This document shows, piece by piece, positions 34,556 to 42,657 of a stretch of DNA of 64,000 nt. Every line of letters starts with the position of its first letter. The stretch's first letter is position 1. Source of the DNA: Spartobacteria bacterium. Its GTDB lineage: Bacteria; Verrucomicrobiota; Verrucomicrobiia; Chthoniobacterales; UBA10450. The notes under the pieces were generated by a model. The model ran no database searches. It was given only the letters and a program-made list of their open reading frames with translations, and was not told the origin of the DNA. The position numbers were made by a program, and so were the translations under genes. Where the stretch lies: the NCBI GenBank assembly GCA_003169695.1, contig PNAS01000034.1:34202-98201 (forward strand). Direction: 5' to 3'.

Positions 34556-36283
34556 CTATGCCGCGACGCGTTCGTTGGCCACGACGGCCGGCGAACTCGG
34601 CGGTCTGGGTGGTTTAGTTCCGCGATACCGCCAGATCGCAAACGCGACGAACAACAAATCCGCAATGACGAAGCTGACGACGTAGGTTTCGCCGCCGAGG
34701 CCAAACCCATAGCTGTGTAATCCTTTGCCGAGCACGAAATTCACGCCATACCACGCCATCAAAACCGCGAGAAAACAAACAACGCTTGCAACGACCAAAC
34801 CAAATTGTGTCCACCAACCCGCGAGTCGTCCGTGCAAAGTCAGGATGTAGCAAAGCAATGCGATGAGTGCCCATGTCTCCTTTGGGTCCCAACCCCAGAA
34901 CCGGCCCCATGAATAGTTCGCCCACACGCCGCCGAGTATTGTGCCCGCCGCGAGCAGAATCACGCCAAGCTGGAGGACGCGATAGAGCCAGAAATGCATC
35001 GCTTGATCCGCGCGCGCTGAGAGAGGGTCGTGTGCGTAGCGGAAAAGCAAGATGTGCCCAAAACCCATCGCCAGGGCAAAGGCCGCGTAGCTCAGCGTGA
35101 TCGTGAGCACGTGGATCGTGAGCCAGAAATTATCGCGCAGGACCGGCACGAGCGGATCGATGCTCGACGGCATCGCGATCGGCATCTGATGCACGAGCAA
35201 GAGTGCGACGAGCGAAACCGGCAGCGCCGCGAGCAGGTAGACCGGCGTGCGGTAACGCGTGAAAAAGATCATCCCGAAAAACGAGACCGCGAACGAAACC
35301 CAGATGATCGACTCATACATGTTCGTCACTGGCGGCCGGCCCGCGATCAGGCAGCGCATTGCGATTCCACTCGCGTGAAAGAGCAGACCGAGAATCGCGA
35401 TCGAGACCCCAATTGATTTCACCGCCCCGCCTTTGCCGCGCATGTAAGCGATCGCGAGCAAGAGCAGCGCGATACCGTAGCACCAGGCCGCGCGATAGAA
35501 CCCATCCCAGTGGTTATAGAAATATTCCAGGCGCAGTTGTGATTCCTCCGGATAAATCTTCGGGCTCAATCCGCGCAATCCATCGCGCAGTTGATTTGCC
35601 GCGCGACCGAATTGGAATCCATCGCCTCTCGCATACGCGGTCGCGAGTGTCTGCAACTGCGTCTGCGGCGCAGCGAATTGGGACGCATCATAGTAACGGC
35701 CGAACTCCGGCGGCACGAGCCAGGCATCCGTCGCTTTCTCCGGCGCCGGCACGAGGAGAAACGCGCTTCCGTCCATCACATGTGCGAAAAGCGCCAGCCG
35801 CTCGCTCACACTCATCACTTCACTCTGCAGACGGTCCAGCGGCTTCTCCGCCTTTCGAAACGCGTGCGCTTCCCCCGCGAGTACGTTCAATTCCGGCAGC
35901 GACGTCAATTGCGTAAACGAAAACCGGCGCTGCGTCCGATCGAGCCCGAGTTTTTCTATCAACTGCCCGAGTGACACGAGAATCATCGGCTCGCTTTTCC
36001 AATCGTGCGTATCGAGGAGCATCGACAGGAGGAAATCATTCGCCCGCCACGTCTTCCCGTGCGTGTCGGTATAGCTCGATCGCCCTGTGGTCTTGATCAG
36101 CGTTTCCCGCGCGAAAGTATCGATCGGCTTGCGCCGTCCGCCATCCTGGATAGCGAGAAGTCCCCATTGCTTGAAGTCGAGCGAGCTCGAGTCGGCAGCG
36201 GGCATGTCCGACTGCGCGAAACTGATTCCGCTGCTGAGAAACGAACTAACTAGAAGGGCTAAAAAGAAAGTCCGCGTTTTCAA
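34556..36283 (-). CDS. ccsA: Cytochrome c biogenesis protein CcsA with long N-terminal periplasmic domain
   Basis: 575 residues. Signal peptide (MKTRTFFLALLVSSFLSS), then a 240-residue extracytoplasmic region, then eight or so membrane helices. The haem-handling WWD motif is in WGRFWGWDPKETWALIALL (about 455-475). Conserved His residues near helix ends are present (LLFHASGIAMR, LTIHVLTI). CcsA belongs to system II cytochrome c maturation, where it moves and presents haem. A ResB/Ccs1 partner is not in the window. The N-terminal domain is not ResB-like; similar long CcsA proteins occur in Verrucomicrobiota, Planctomycetota and Bacteroidota. Confidence 0.9.
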   Translation of the reverse strand: MKTRTFFLALLVSSFLSSGISFAQSDMPAADSSSLDFKQWGLLAIQDGGRRKPIDTFARETLIKTTGRSSYTDTHGKTWRANDFLLSMLLDTHDWKSEPMILVSLGQLIEKLGLDRTQRRFSFTQLTSLPELNVLAGEAHAFRKAEKPLDRLQSEVMSVSERLALFAHVMDGSAFLLVPAPEKATDAWLVPPEFGRYYDASQFAAPQTQLQTLATAYARGDGFQFGRAANQLRDGLRGLSPKIYPEESQLRLEYFYNHWDGFYRAAWCYGIALLLLAIAYMRGKGGAVKSIGVSIAILGLLFHASGIAMRCLIAGRPPVTNMYESIIWVSFAVSFFGMIFFTRYRTPVYLLAALPVSLVALLLVHQMPIAMPSSIDPLVPVLRDNFWLTIHVLTITLSYAAFALAMGFGHILLFRYAHDPLSARADQAMHFWLYRVLQLGVILLAAGTILGGVWANYSWGRFWGWDPKETWALIALLCYILTLHGRLAGWWTQFGLVVASVVCFLAVLMAWYGVNFVLGKGLHSYGFGLGGETYVVSFVIADLLFVAFAIWRYRGTKPPRPPSSPAVVANERVAA

Positions 36284-36513
36284 GGTGCAACGAGCTTACC
36301 GGTATCCTCTGCCTTCGACAACGATGGATTGTCCCCATTGCACAGGGGAAAAAGTAACGTCGCTGTAACGTTTCGCGCGACTTGGAACACGCTTCCAAAT
36401 TTGCACGACGCCCGCATCTCGGACAGCGCGATGGCCCAATGCCAGAAGCCGAAGCGTTTATTGCGTGCCGAGAGATAAACGCATCGTAGGGTACTTGGCT
36501 TCGCCCGAAACCA

Positions 36514-36726
36514 TGGATCCGATTCAGAATATCAAGTTACGCTGGCTGCACGGCACGCTTGGCGATGTTACCTACCAGCTGACACGCGTGCAATTCGCGC
36601 GGTCTGTCCCCGCGAGATGGCAGCCCGTGATCAACGCGTTCCGATGCGAAACGGCGGTGCGAATTTGTGTCGATCTTGCGGGGGTCGAAAGGTCGGCGAT
36701 TGATCTCACGGTCGAGGCGCGGCGCC
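36514..36726 (+). pseudogene. Hsp20/alpha-crystallin N-terminal fragment
   Basis: From ATG 36514: MDPIQNIKLRWLHGTLGDV, then [37 protein letters not shown]. This is the N-terminus and first alpha-crystallin strands of a small heat-shock protein. Immediately after VEARR the sequence changes, in another frame, into the C-terminus of Lon protease. The remaining two thirds of the ACD and its C-terminal extension are missing. Confidence 0.8.
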
Positions 36727-36966
36727 ATGACGGGAGAAGTCACGTTGCGCGGTCTGGTTTTGCCGATCGGTGGACTAAAAGAGAAAAGTCTCGGCGCGAT
36801 GCGCGCCGGCATTACCACCGTGCTCTTCCCGAAGTTGACCGAAAAGGACCTGGTGGACATTCCCGAAGAAGCGAAAGAGAAGATCAAGTTCATCCCGGTC
36901 CAGAACGTCGATGAAGTCCTTGCCCACGCGCTGCAAAAGGGCAGCGCCGCCGATCCGAGCGGCTAG
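36727..36966 (+). pseudogene. Lon protease C-terminal fragment
   Basis: [20 protein letters not shown] at about 36725 onward is the end of the Lon protease domain, including the Lys of the Ser-Lys dyad region ([14 protein letters not shown]). It continues [20 protein letters not shown] and stops at 36966. The AAA domain, N-domain and catalytic Ser are gone, so it cannot be functional. It is joined out of frame to the hsp20 fragment. hsp20 and lon are neighbours in many Verrucomicrobiota, so a deletion of about 2 kb or more joining the two genes is the simplest reading. Confidence 0.85.
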
Positions 36967-37085
36967 CCTGTTTCAGTAAGCCGCGTCGGGCTTGTCCGTT
37001 CAGACGCAGTCCGGATATCTTTCGCTGTAGTGCCTCTTCCCTGCGAGCCCTTGCTGAGCCGCGCCCATTCACGCACGTTAGGCCC

Positions 37086-37613
37086 ATGAGAACTGCATTG
37101 ACCGTCGGCTTTTTTTTCTTGCTCGCCGCTACCGCTTTCCCCGAAGAACCGGTGAAAGTCGGAGCATTCACCTTTGCGGTGCCGGAAGGTTGGAAAAAAA
37201 TGACGCCCTCTTCGCCCATGCGCAAAGCGCAGCTCGAGATCGCGCAAGGATCTGACAAAGCCGAGGTGACCTTCTTTCAGTTCGGCGCGAGCCAGGGCGG
37301 CAGTGCGGCGGAGAATGTCGCTCGCTGGTTCGCTCAATTCCCCGGCAGCGATGCCAAACGGAAAACAGAAACCGTCCAGGAGGGTTCCGTGAAAATCACT
37401 TATGTCACGACTGAGGGAACCTTCAGCAGCGGCATGCCCGGCGGTCCGACTACGCCGATGACCGGTTACGCGCTCTGCGGTGCGATCTTGGAAGGCGCGG
37501 ATGGAAATCTCTTCATCAAAATGACAGGACCCGAGGGTATCGTAAAATCCTCGAGTGAGGCCTTCAAGAAGATGGTATCCGAAGCCGGAAAAAACTCGGC
37601 GCCGCGGGCGTAG
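37086..37613 (+). CDS. Secreted conserved hypothetical protein
   Basis: 175 residues. MRTALTVGFFFLLAATAFPEEP is a signal peptide with cleavage after TAF. The mature part begins VKVGAFTFAVPEGWKKM, a beta-rich opening, and has repeated short strand patterns plus MPGGPTTPMTGYALCGAILE with a single Cys. I recognise no named family, though similar secreted proteins of this size occur in Verrucomicrobiota and Planctomycetota. It stands alone on the plus strand; a REP-like inverted repeat begins 28 bp after its stop. Confidence 0.7.
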   Translation: MRTALTVGFFFLLAATAFPEEPVKVGAFTFAVPEGWKKMTPSSPMRKAQLEIAQGSDKAEVTFFQFGASQGGSAAENVARWFAQFPGSDAKRKTETVQEGSVKITYVTTEGTFSSGMPGGPTTPMTGYALCGAILEGADGNLFIKMTGPEGIVKSSSEAFKKMVSEAGKNSAPRA

Positions 37614-37640
37614 TGCCAGAAAGTGACGGAACCGGCTTGG

Positions 37641-37733
37641 TAGGGCCGGGTCGCTGACCCCGCCGGGAGGAATGCGGCGCAAACTCATTTGGGCGCGCGG
37701 CGACGCGCTGGCGGGGTCAGCGACCCCGCCCTA
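37641..37733. repeat. REP-like inverted repeat element
   Basis: A 24-bp arm at 37641-37664 (TAGGGCCGGGTCGCTGACCC then CGCC) pairs almost perfectly with 37710-37733. The 45-bp interior is unrelated. The right end supplies the TAG stop (37731-37733) of the minus-strand MBL gene. Similar 5' TAGGGC ends occur in the elements at 55498 and 56026. Confidence 0.8.
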
Positions 37734-38657
37734 CAGCTGACCGTCCTCCGACTGGAACCGGCTTACGTCCTCTGAGTGGTGCTTTTGCCAATACCGCATT
37801 GCTGCGCCTACCGCCATGAAACTCGGATCGGCATATTCGTAGTCTCGGATCTCGTCTTCAGTGGCCTTTTCCTCCCGCAATTCGTCCGCTACATATTCAG
37901 CGAAGGCCGAAATCAGTTGCTGTTCGCCGTGGCCGGCACGCATTCGATCGCGAAACCAGATCGCCCAGCGACGCACGCGGCCGTCCAGCGCGTCGAGGTG
38001 CGCTGAGACAGAGCCTTGGATCGGTCCGAAGTGGGGCAGATATAATTTCTTTGCGTTGAGCGCGCGGATTTTTCCGATCGACTCTTGCCACGACTCGATG
38101 TGCAGCTCCGGCGGAACGAAGGGCGGAACAGGCGGACCTCCGCCCAATCGCACCCCGGCAACGTCGCCGCCAAAAACGTTATCTTCCCATTGATAAACAT
38201 TGTGATGACTGGCGTGCCCCGGTGTCGCGATCGCGCGCACTTCAAACGGGCCAACCCGGACGACGTCCATGTCGTGCAGGACCGTGACGCTTTGCTCGGC
38301 AATCGGCGCGAACTGCCCCCAGAGCTTCTCCATTTCGTCGCCGTAAATGCGCGTGGCAGAGTCGATGAGTTTTGTCGGATCAATGAGATGCGGCGCACCG
38401 CGAGGATGGACATAAATGGTCGCGCCGAGCTTCGCGAAGCGCCATGCGGCCCCAGCATGATCGAAATGGATGTGACTGAGAAACACGTGCCGCACGTCTT
38501 TGGCGGCGAAACCCGCCTCGCGGAGTTGTTCGGCTACGTTCCCGAAGGTCGACTCCGGGCCGGTGTCGAAGAGCACGAGCCCATCGTCAGCCTCGACCGC
38601 TGTCGACGCGATAATGCCTGGCCTATCGAGGTGCCGGGTATCGAGAACATGAACCAC
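37731..38657 (-). CDS. MBL-fold metallo-hydrolase
   Basis: 308 residues. The metal motif HIHFDHAG is complete; the further ligands are His in ATPGHASHH and Asp in GGDVAGVR, with His in LYLPHFGPI. This is the layout of the glyoxalase II/quorum-quenching-type MBL branch, which hydrolyses thioesters, lactones or phosphoesters; substrate unknown. The C-terminal end (SRFQSEDGQL) runs into the inverted repeat, which provides the stop codon, so the last few residues may be altered from the ancestral protein. Confidence 0.86.
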   Translation of the reverse strand: MVHVLDTRHLDRPGIIASTAVEADDGLVLFDTGPESTFGNVAEQLREAGFAAKDVRHVFLSHIHFDHAGAAWRFAKLGATIYVHPRGAPHLIDPTKLIDSATRIYGDEMEKLWGQFAPIAEQSVTVLHDMDVVRVGPFEVRAIATPGHASHHNVYQWEDNVFGGDVAGVRLGGGPPVPPFVPPELHIESWQESIGKIRALNAKKLYLPHFGPIQGSVSAHLDALDGRVRRWAIWFRDRMRAGHGEQQLISAFAEYVADELREEKATEDEIRDYEYADPSFMAVGAAMRYWQKHHSEDVSRFQSEDGQL

Positions 38658-38885
38658 TGATCGCAGGTGTTGACTTAAACTGAGCCGGGAGAAAGTGGTG
38701 AGTTTAAGCGGCTGCGAGAAGCGAGTGCCAGCGTCGCGCGAAACTTAGGAAACGACGCCGGCGAAAAAGAAAAGGCTCGTGTGGCATGACAAATCCGTTG
38801 ACGAGTGCGACTCATTTGTGAGAAATATAATAATTACTAGAAACACCTGTGGCGCAGATCGACCGCAGGATTCGCCCCATATCTT

Positions 38886-38972
38886 ATGAATACAATCGCC
38901 CTAATTCTTACCGTTACCATCGTTGTCACGGTCCTCATGTGCTGGCTTATCCCTTCGCCGATAGTTAACTAG
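38886..38972 (+). CDS. Possible 28-aa single-helix membrane peptide
   Basis: ATG 38886 to TAG 38970-38972: MNTIALILTVTIVVTVLMCW then LIPSPIVN. The hydrophobic run is long enough for one membrane helix. It stands alone in a 345-bp gap. A TATAAT at 38826-38831 lies 55 bp upstream, but the nearest TTGACG is 22 bp before it, longer than the ideal spacer. No convincing ribosome site. Coding status is uncertain. Confidence 0.35.
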   Translation: MNTIALILTVTIVVTVLMCWLIPSPIVN

Positions 38973-39002
38973 AAAGGTAGCACCAGTCCTCGGGAGTTGG
39001 CT

Positions 39003-40109
39003 TTACCTGGGCTTGCCGCGCTGGATCCCGCGCTCCGAGACGAGGTAAACCGCGAAGCTACCGAGCCAGTGCCCGCCTTCGTAATGCGCGCCGGTCACGG
39101 CTGCCAGGCCGGCGCGCCGGTGGGCGTCAGCGGCCCCGGCGAGCGCCGGCCGGCGTGCATCGTCCGCGGGGAGCGCTGAGATAATGCCTTCGAGCATCCA
39201 GGCGCGGCTCAAGTTCAACCCGTCGAGGTGCGCGAGCTTTGGGTCGCTCGGATCGGGCGAAATGGTGACCGGGAGCCAGTCAGCTTTGGCTGCGGTTGGG
39301 ATTTGAGGGATGAATTCCTTCAACCAACTGGCGAACTCAGTAGGCGGAAGCACACGGCGCATCACGTCTGCTTCAGCAAGACAGGGAGAGAGAAAGTCCT
39401 CGCCAGAAGGCTCGTAGGCCATCGGGCAATTCTTGTCTGCGAGGTAGAATCTCCGCGCCTGATCGGTAAGCAGTTTGGCAAAACTCTCGTTGCCCGTCGA
39501 GCGCGCGTAATCAAGCATGAGGCCGAGCGCGAATGCGGTTTGCGCGTGCTCCCCGATCCGAACGGGATGCGACAGCTTCGGTAACCACGTCTTCAGTCGC
39601 TCGAGGGCTGCGTCTTCGAGCGGACGCAAGTTCACCAACATTTCTTTCGATTCCGGATCATCCCATTCGCGCAGTTCGGCAATCAATTGAAGCAGCCACG
39701 CTAATCCGTATGGCCGCTCGAAGTTCACCCGGCCCTTTTCGCGAAGATACGCCGCTTCCTGCCTCAGGTTATCAGCGGTAAGATTCTTGCGTAGCGCTTC
39801 ACGAGCCGGTTTGGCGAACGGCGCATCGGGAAATTCCCTCACCAACCGGACAAGCAACCAATGTCCATGCACAGACGAATGCCAGTCGTAACAGCCATAG
39901 AAAGCGGGCGTGAGCTTGCGCGGCGGCGCGACGTCGGCGTCGCTGTTCAGCACATGGCTGATCTTATTCGGATATTCCTGGTCGACGCACGCGAGGGCGA
40001 GACGCGCGAATCGTTCCGCGGCAGCGGCGTCGAACTTCGGCGCAGAGTTTTCGGCGGCGATAACGATTGATGGAGGCAACAGCAGAACACAGAGAAGAGT
40101 CTTCATCAT
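39003..40109 (-). CDS. DUF2891 protein with signal peptide
   Basis: 368 residues from ATG 40109 (MMKTLLCVLLLPPSIVIAAE), a signal peptide; the longer frame to 40190 is rejected. The rest matches DUF2891: PAFYGCYDWHSSVHGHWLLVR, PYGLAWLLQLIAELREWDD, EHAQTAFALGLMLDYAR and AHYEGGHWLGSFAVYL. The fold is an alpha/alpha toroid like that of carbohydrate-active enzymes, with conserved His, Asp and Trp. The reaction is not established for the family. The export signal suggests activity outside the cytoplasm. It is monocistronic. Confidence 0.86.
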   Translation of the reverse strand: MMKTLLCVLLLPPSIVIAAENSAPKFDAAAAERFARLALACVDQEYPNKISHVLNSDADVAPPRKLTPAFYGCYDWHSSVHGHWLLVRLVREFPDAPFAKPAREALRKNLTADNLRQEAAYLREKGRVNFERPYGLAWLLQLIAELREWDDPESKEMLVNLRPLEDAALERLKTWLPKLSHPVRIGEHAQTAFALGLMLDYARSTGNESFAKLLTDQARRFYLADKNCPMAYEPSGEDFLSPCLAEADVMRRVLPPTEFASWLKEFIPQIPTAAKADWLPVTISPDPSDPKLAHLDGLNLSRAWMLEGIISALPADDARRPALAGAADAHRRAGLAAVTGAHYEGGHWLGSFAVYLVSERGIQRGKPR

Positions 40110-40147
40110 GGTTTCGAATTTAATCCAGACCACATCGGAACGACAAA

Positions 40148-40234
40148 GGAGCCACGGTGGACACGGATTCACGGATGCATTAAGCCGCAACCCTCTCTTA
40201 TCCGTGTTTAATCCGTGTGAATCCGTGGCTCTCC
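40148..40234. repeat. Imperfect inverted repeat built on ATCCGTG units
   Basis: GGAGCCACGG at 40148 and its complement near 40225-40234 bracket several ATCCGTG-type units (ACGGATTCACGGAT on the left; AATCCGTGTGAATCCGTGG on the right). It lies between the DUF2891 gene start and the DUF4013 stop. It looks like another member of the short intergenic repeat families in this genome. Confidence 0.55.
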
Positions 40235-40269
40235 CCTAACCAGCTTCGCTCACGCTGACGGTACGACTC

Positions 40270-41013
40270 TCAAGCCCCCGGCATCGCCGGCGGCGCATCA
40301 TGCAATTTCGGGCTCAACGGAACCGGTTCACCACCGCGGCTGAGATAAAGCGTGTAGAGCTGTTTGTTCAGATGTGCCCATGAGAAATAGACCAGCACGA
40401 TGGCAAAATACATCCCCACGCAGAAAACGATCATCCCGAGGCAGACGAACAGGGTGCCCGTTATCATAACGAAAAGGGAACTGAGGACGATCTCCTTCCA
40501 GGTGAGAGCCAGGAACCGTTTCACAAAACCGACATCAAACGACTTTGCAAAGTCCTGCGTGAGGGAAGCGCGTATCTTCAGCGGCACCAGCAGCAACATC
40601 ATGGCAAATATCATGACTGCGAAAAACAGCATCATCAGAATCATGGCGCTGAAGCCAAGACAGCTGCCGGCGTTCGCATCATGGCCGCCCGAGGAAAGTC
40701 CGCCGACCAACATCGCCGGTATCATCAGAACCCAGGTCAACGGCACCATCACGATGCTGAAAGCCATGCTGACAACGAAGACCACGAGAAAGGGCCACAG
40801 ACCGCGCTCCAGATATTTGCCGAAGTGAGAAAAGTCGAATTCAGGGAAAGTCTCGAAGTTCTCGTCCTGCCGCGCCCAGAATCCGGTGATAAGCCAGCCC
40901 AGGACCACCATTGGCCCAACGATTGGAATGAGCACGCAAACGCCGCCGAGCAGGAGATTCATCATCCATTTCGGGCTCTTGAAGAAATCGGAGACGGAGG
41001 CGGCGTAGTTCAC
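40270..41013 (-). CDS. DUF4013 membrane protein
   Basis: 247 residues with about six membrane helices. MNYAASVSDFFKSPKWMMNLLLGGVCVLIPIVGP is the typical DUF4013 N-terminus: short cytoplasmic helix, then the first membrane segment ending in PIVGP. WARQDENFETFPEFDFS also fits the family. Function is unknown. The C-terminal tail is Pro-rich (PVPLSPKLHDAPPAMPGA). It is about 120 bp downstream of the molybdenum hydroxylase operon end on the same strand, probably a separate transcript. Confidence 0.8.
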   Translation of the reverse strand: MNYAASVSDFFKSPKWMMNLLLGGVCVLIPIVGPMVVLGWLITGFWARQDENFETFPEFDFSHFGKYLERGLWPFLVVFVVSMAFSIVMVPLTWVLMIPAMLVGGLSSGGHDANAGSCLGFSAMILMMLFFAVMIFAMMLLLVPLKIRASLTQDFAKSFDVGFVKRFLALTWKEIVLSSLFVMITGTLFVCLGMIVFCVGMYFAIVLVYFSWAHLNKQLYTLYLSRGGEPVPLSPKLHDAPPAMPGA

Positions 41014-41133
41014 GGTGGCGCGTCCAATTCTTAACGCTAACTACAGATCCGAGGCAAGGTTTGAAACGAGGGGAGCCGAGCAAAGGGGACGTTCAAGCTT
41101 CAACGTCCTCGGTAAGAAGGGAAGAACTCGAGC

Positions 41134-41727
41134 TCAGCCTCCAGTTTTGATCTGCTCGAAATCGGCGGGGGTGTCGATATCGATGGCACCTTTCTCGAAT
41201 TCTATTTGGGCAACATCGGCGGAACGGGATTCGATGAGCGTTTTCGCGCCCGAGTCGTCTGGGAGTGCGAGCAGCGATTCGAAACAGGCGCGATCGAAGA
41301 GCGCAGGGATGCCGAGAGTGTTGGCGTAGCTACAGGCGACAATTGGTTTGCGGGAATTTTCCCGCTGCGCGACGAGCGATGTGATGACGCTCGCATTCAC
41401 GAACGGTTGATCGCAGGCGAGCAAAACGACGGCGTCGAGTTCAGGCCGCAAGCTGAGAAGGTGGCGGATACCGCAGCGAATGGAGGTGCCGAGGCCGCGC
41501 TGCCATTCCTGATTCTCGACGATGACCGCGGGCGTTTCGCGCAATTCGTTTTCAATGCGGGCGCGGGAGTCTCCGACTACGACGGTAACGCACGCGCAAC
41601 CGGCTTTCATTGCGGTGCGGACAGCGCGCCGCACCAGGCTCTCCCCTTGAAACGATAGAAGTTGCTTCGCCTGGCCGAATCTCGAGGAGCCGCCGGCCGC
41701 GAGAATTATGGCGCCAACATTACGCAT
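41134..41727 (-). CDS. mocA: Molybdenum cofactor cytidylyltransferase-like protein (MocA/MobA-like NTP transferase)
   Basis: 197 residues from ATG 41727 (MRNVGAIILAAGGSSRFGQA), the nucleotide-binding signature of MobA-like NTP transferases. LLACDQPFVNASVI is the metal-binding motif. MocA attaches CMP to molybdopterin to make the cofactor used by xanthine dehydrogenase-family enzymes. The start overlaps the end of xdhC by 22 bp, making it the last gene of the molybdenum hydroxylase operon. The longer frame to 41769 is not favoured. Its presence supports that the operon enzymes use the cytosine-dinucleotide cofactor, as Pao enzymes do. Confidence 0.87.
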   Translation of the reverse strand: MRNVGAIILAAGGSSRFGQAKQLLSFQGESLVRRAVRTAMKAGCACVTVVVGDSRARIENELRETPAVIVENQEWQRGLGTSIRCGIRHLLSLRPELDAVVLLACDQPFVNASVITSLVAQRENSRKPIVACSYANTLGIPALFDRACFESLLALPDDSGAKTLIESRSADVAQIEFEKGAIDIDTPADFEQIKTGG

Positions 41728-42647
41728 TCCTCGACCTGCACCGGGCCCGGCGTGCGAACGAGATTCCATCCGTGAATCGGCGCTCTGCGATCGCGCAACG
41801 ATTCACCGCTGGCCTCGGCGAAGACGGAATTTATCTCCGAAACGATGGCGAGCGCGATTTCCTCCGGTGTTTCCGCGCCGAGATCGAAACCAGCCGGCGC
41901 GAACAGTTTCGAGTCGATCGAGACACCAGCGTCCAGAAGAGCGTTGACTAATTGGTCGCGACGCTTGCGTGGACCCAGAAGACCGACGTAGCGGAGGTTG
42001 AGCTGAAGCAAATGCTGAAGCGCTGCGAAATCCCGTCCGTAGTTGTGCGATTTGACTACCGCGGCGGTCCGCTCGTCTGCGCGCGTGGGGAGATCGGAAG
42101 CGTGACCGACCTGGATGGTGCGCCAGCCCAGAATTTCAGCGAAGGAACGCAGCGGAGTGCTGTCGGGACCGTCACCGAAGATTACCAACTGTATTGGTGG
42201 CAGCAGGCCCTGATCGAACGCTCCAGCAGGCACGTGTTCCCCGGCGGAAAGGATCCGGCTGCCCAGCTCGTCTCCGTTTCCGGCGAAGACCGTCGCGGTG
42301 CGACAACTGCGGCGCTCGCCAAGATGTGCGGCAACTTCGGCGAGAAAACTTTCGCGCACGGTCTCGACAAAAATCTCGATCGTGCCGTTGCACCCAAAGC
42401 GCAGCCGCGTGTCAAAGCTCATCAGGGAGGACGCGCCAGTGCGAAGCACATCAAAGGCGCAACGGACGACTTCTTCCTCGAGACAGCCGCCGCTGAGCGA
42501 ACCGGCGGTCGTGCCATCCGGACAGATCAGCATACGCGCGCCCGGCCGGCGATAACTCGAGCCTTGCGCGCGAACGAGCGTGGCGAGCGCGAGAGGCTGG
42601 TGGCGACGGCGTTCCCATTCGCGAATGATGTCGACGATTTCTTTCAT
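41706..42647 (-). CDS. xdhC: XdhC/CoxF-family molybdenum cofactor insertion protein
   Basis: 313 residues. N-terminal XdhC domain: GSSYRRPGARMLICPDGT, then GSLSGGCLEEEVV with the conserved Cys. The C-terminal Rossmann domain has VIFGDGPDSTPL in place of the usual GxGxxxxP and ends with RYVGLLGPRKRRDQL and GLDLGAETPEEIALAI-like sequence. XdhC binds mature cofactor, helps sulfurate it and hands it to the apoenzyme (PaoD plays this part for PaoABC). It lies 10 bp after the IorB-like gene and overlaps mocA. Confidence 0.9.
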   Translation of the reverse strand: MKEIVDIIREWERRRHQPLALATLVRAQGSSYRRPGARMLICPDGTTAGSLSGGCLEEEVVRCAFDVLRTGASSLMSFDTRLRFGCNGTIEIFVETVRESFLAEVAAHLGERRSCRTATVFAGNGDELGSRILSAGEHVPAGAFDQGLLPPIQLVIFGDGPDSTPLRSFAEILGWRTIQVGHASDLPTRADERTAAVVKSHNYGRDFAALQHLLQLNLRYVGLLGPRKRRDQLVNALLDAGVSIDSKLFAPAGFDLGAETPEEIALAIVSEINSVFAEASGESLRDRRAPIHGWNLVRTPGPVQVEECVMLAP

Positions 42648-42657
42648 TCGTTAGGTA

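Noticed and set aside
36465-36914. A single 149-residue gene spanning the hsp20 fragment
   Set aside because: After VEARR the frame is Arg/Asp/His-rich and unlike Hsp20; a different frame carries Lon sequence, so it is a fusion remnant.
38798-38831. Sigma-70 promoter (TTGACG and TATAAT)
   Set aside because: The spacer is 22 bp, outside the usual 16-18; reported only as context for the small frame at 38886.
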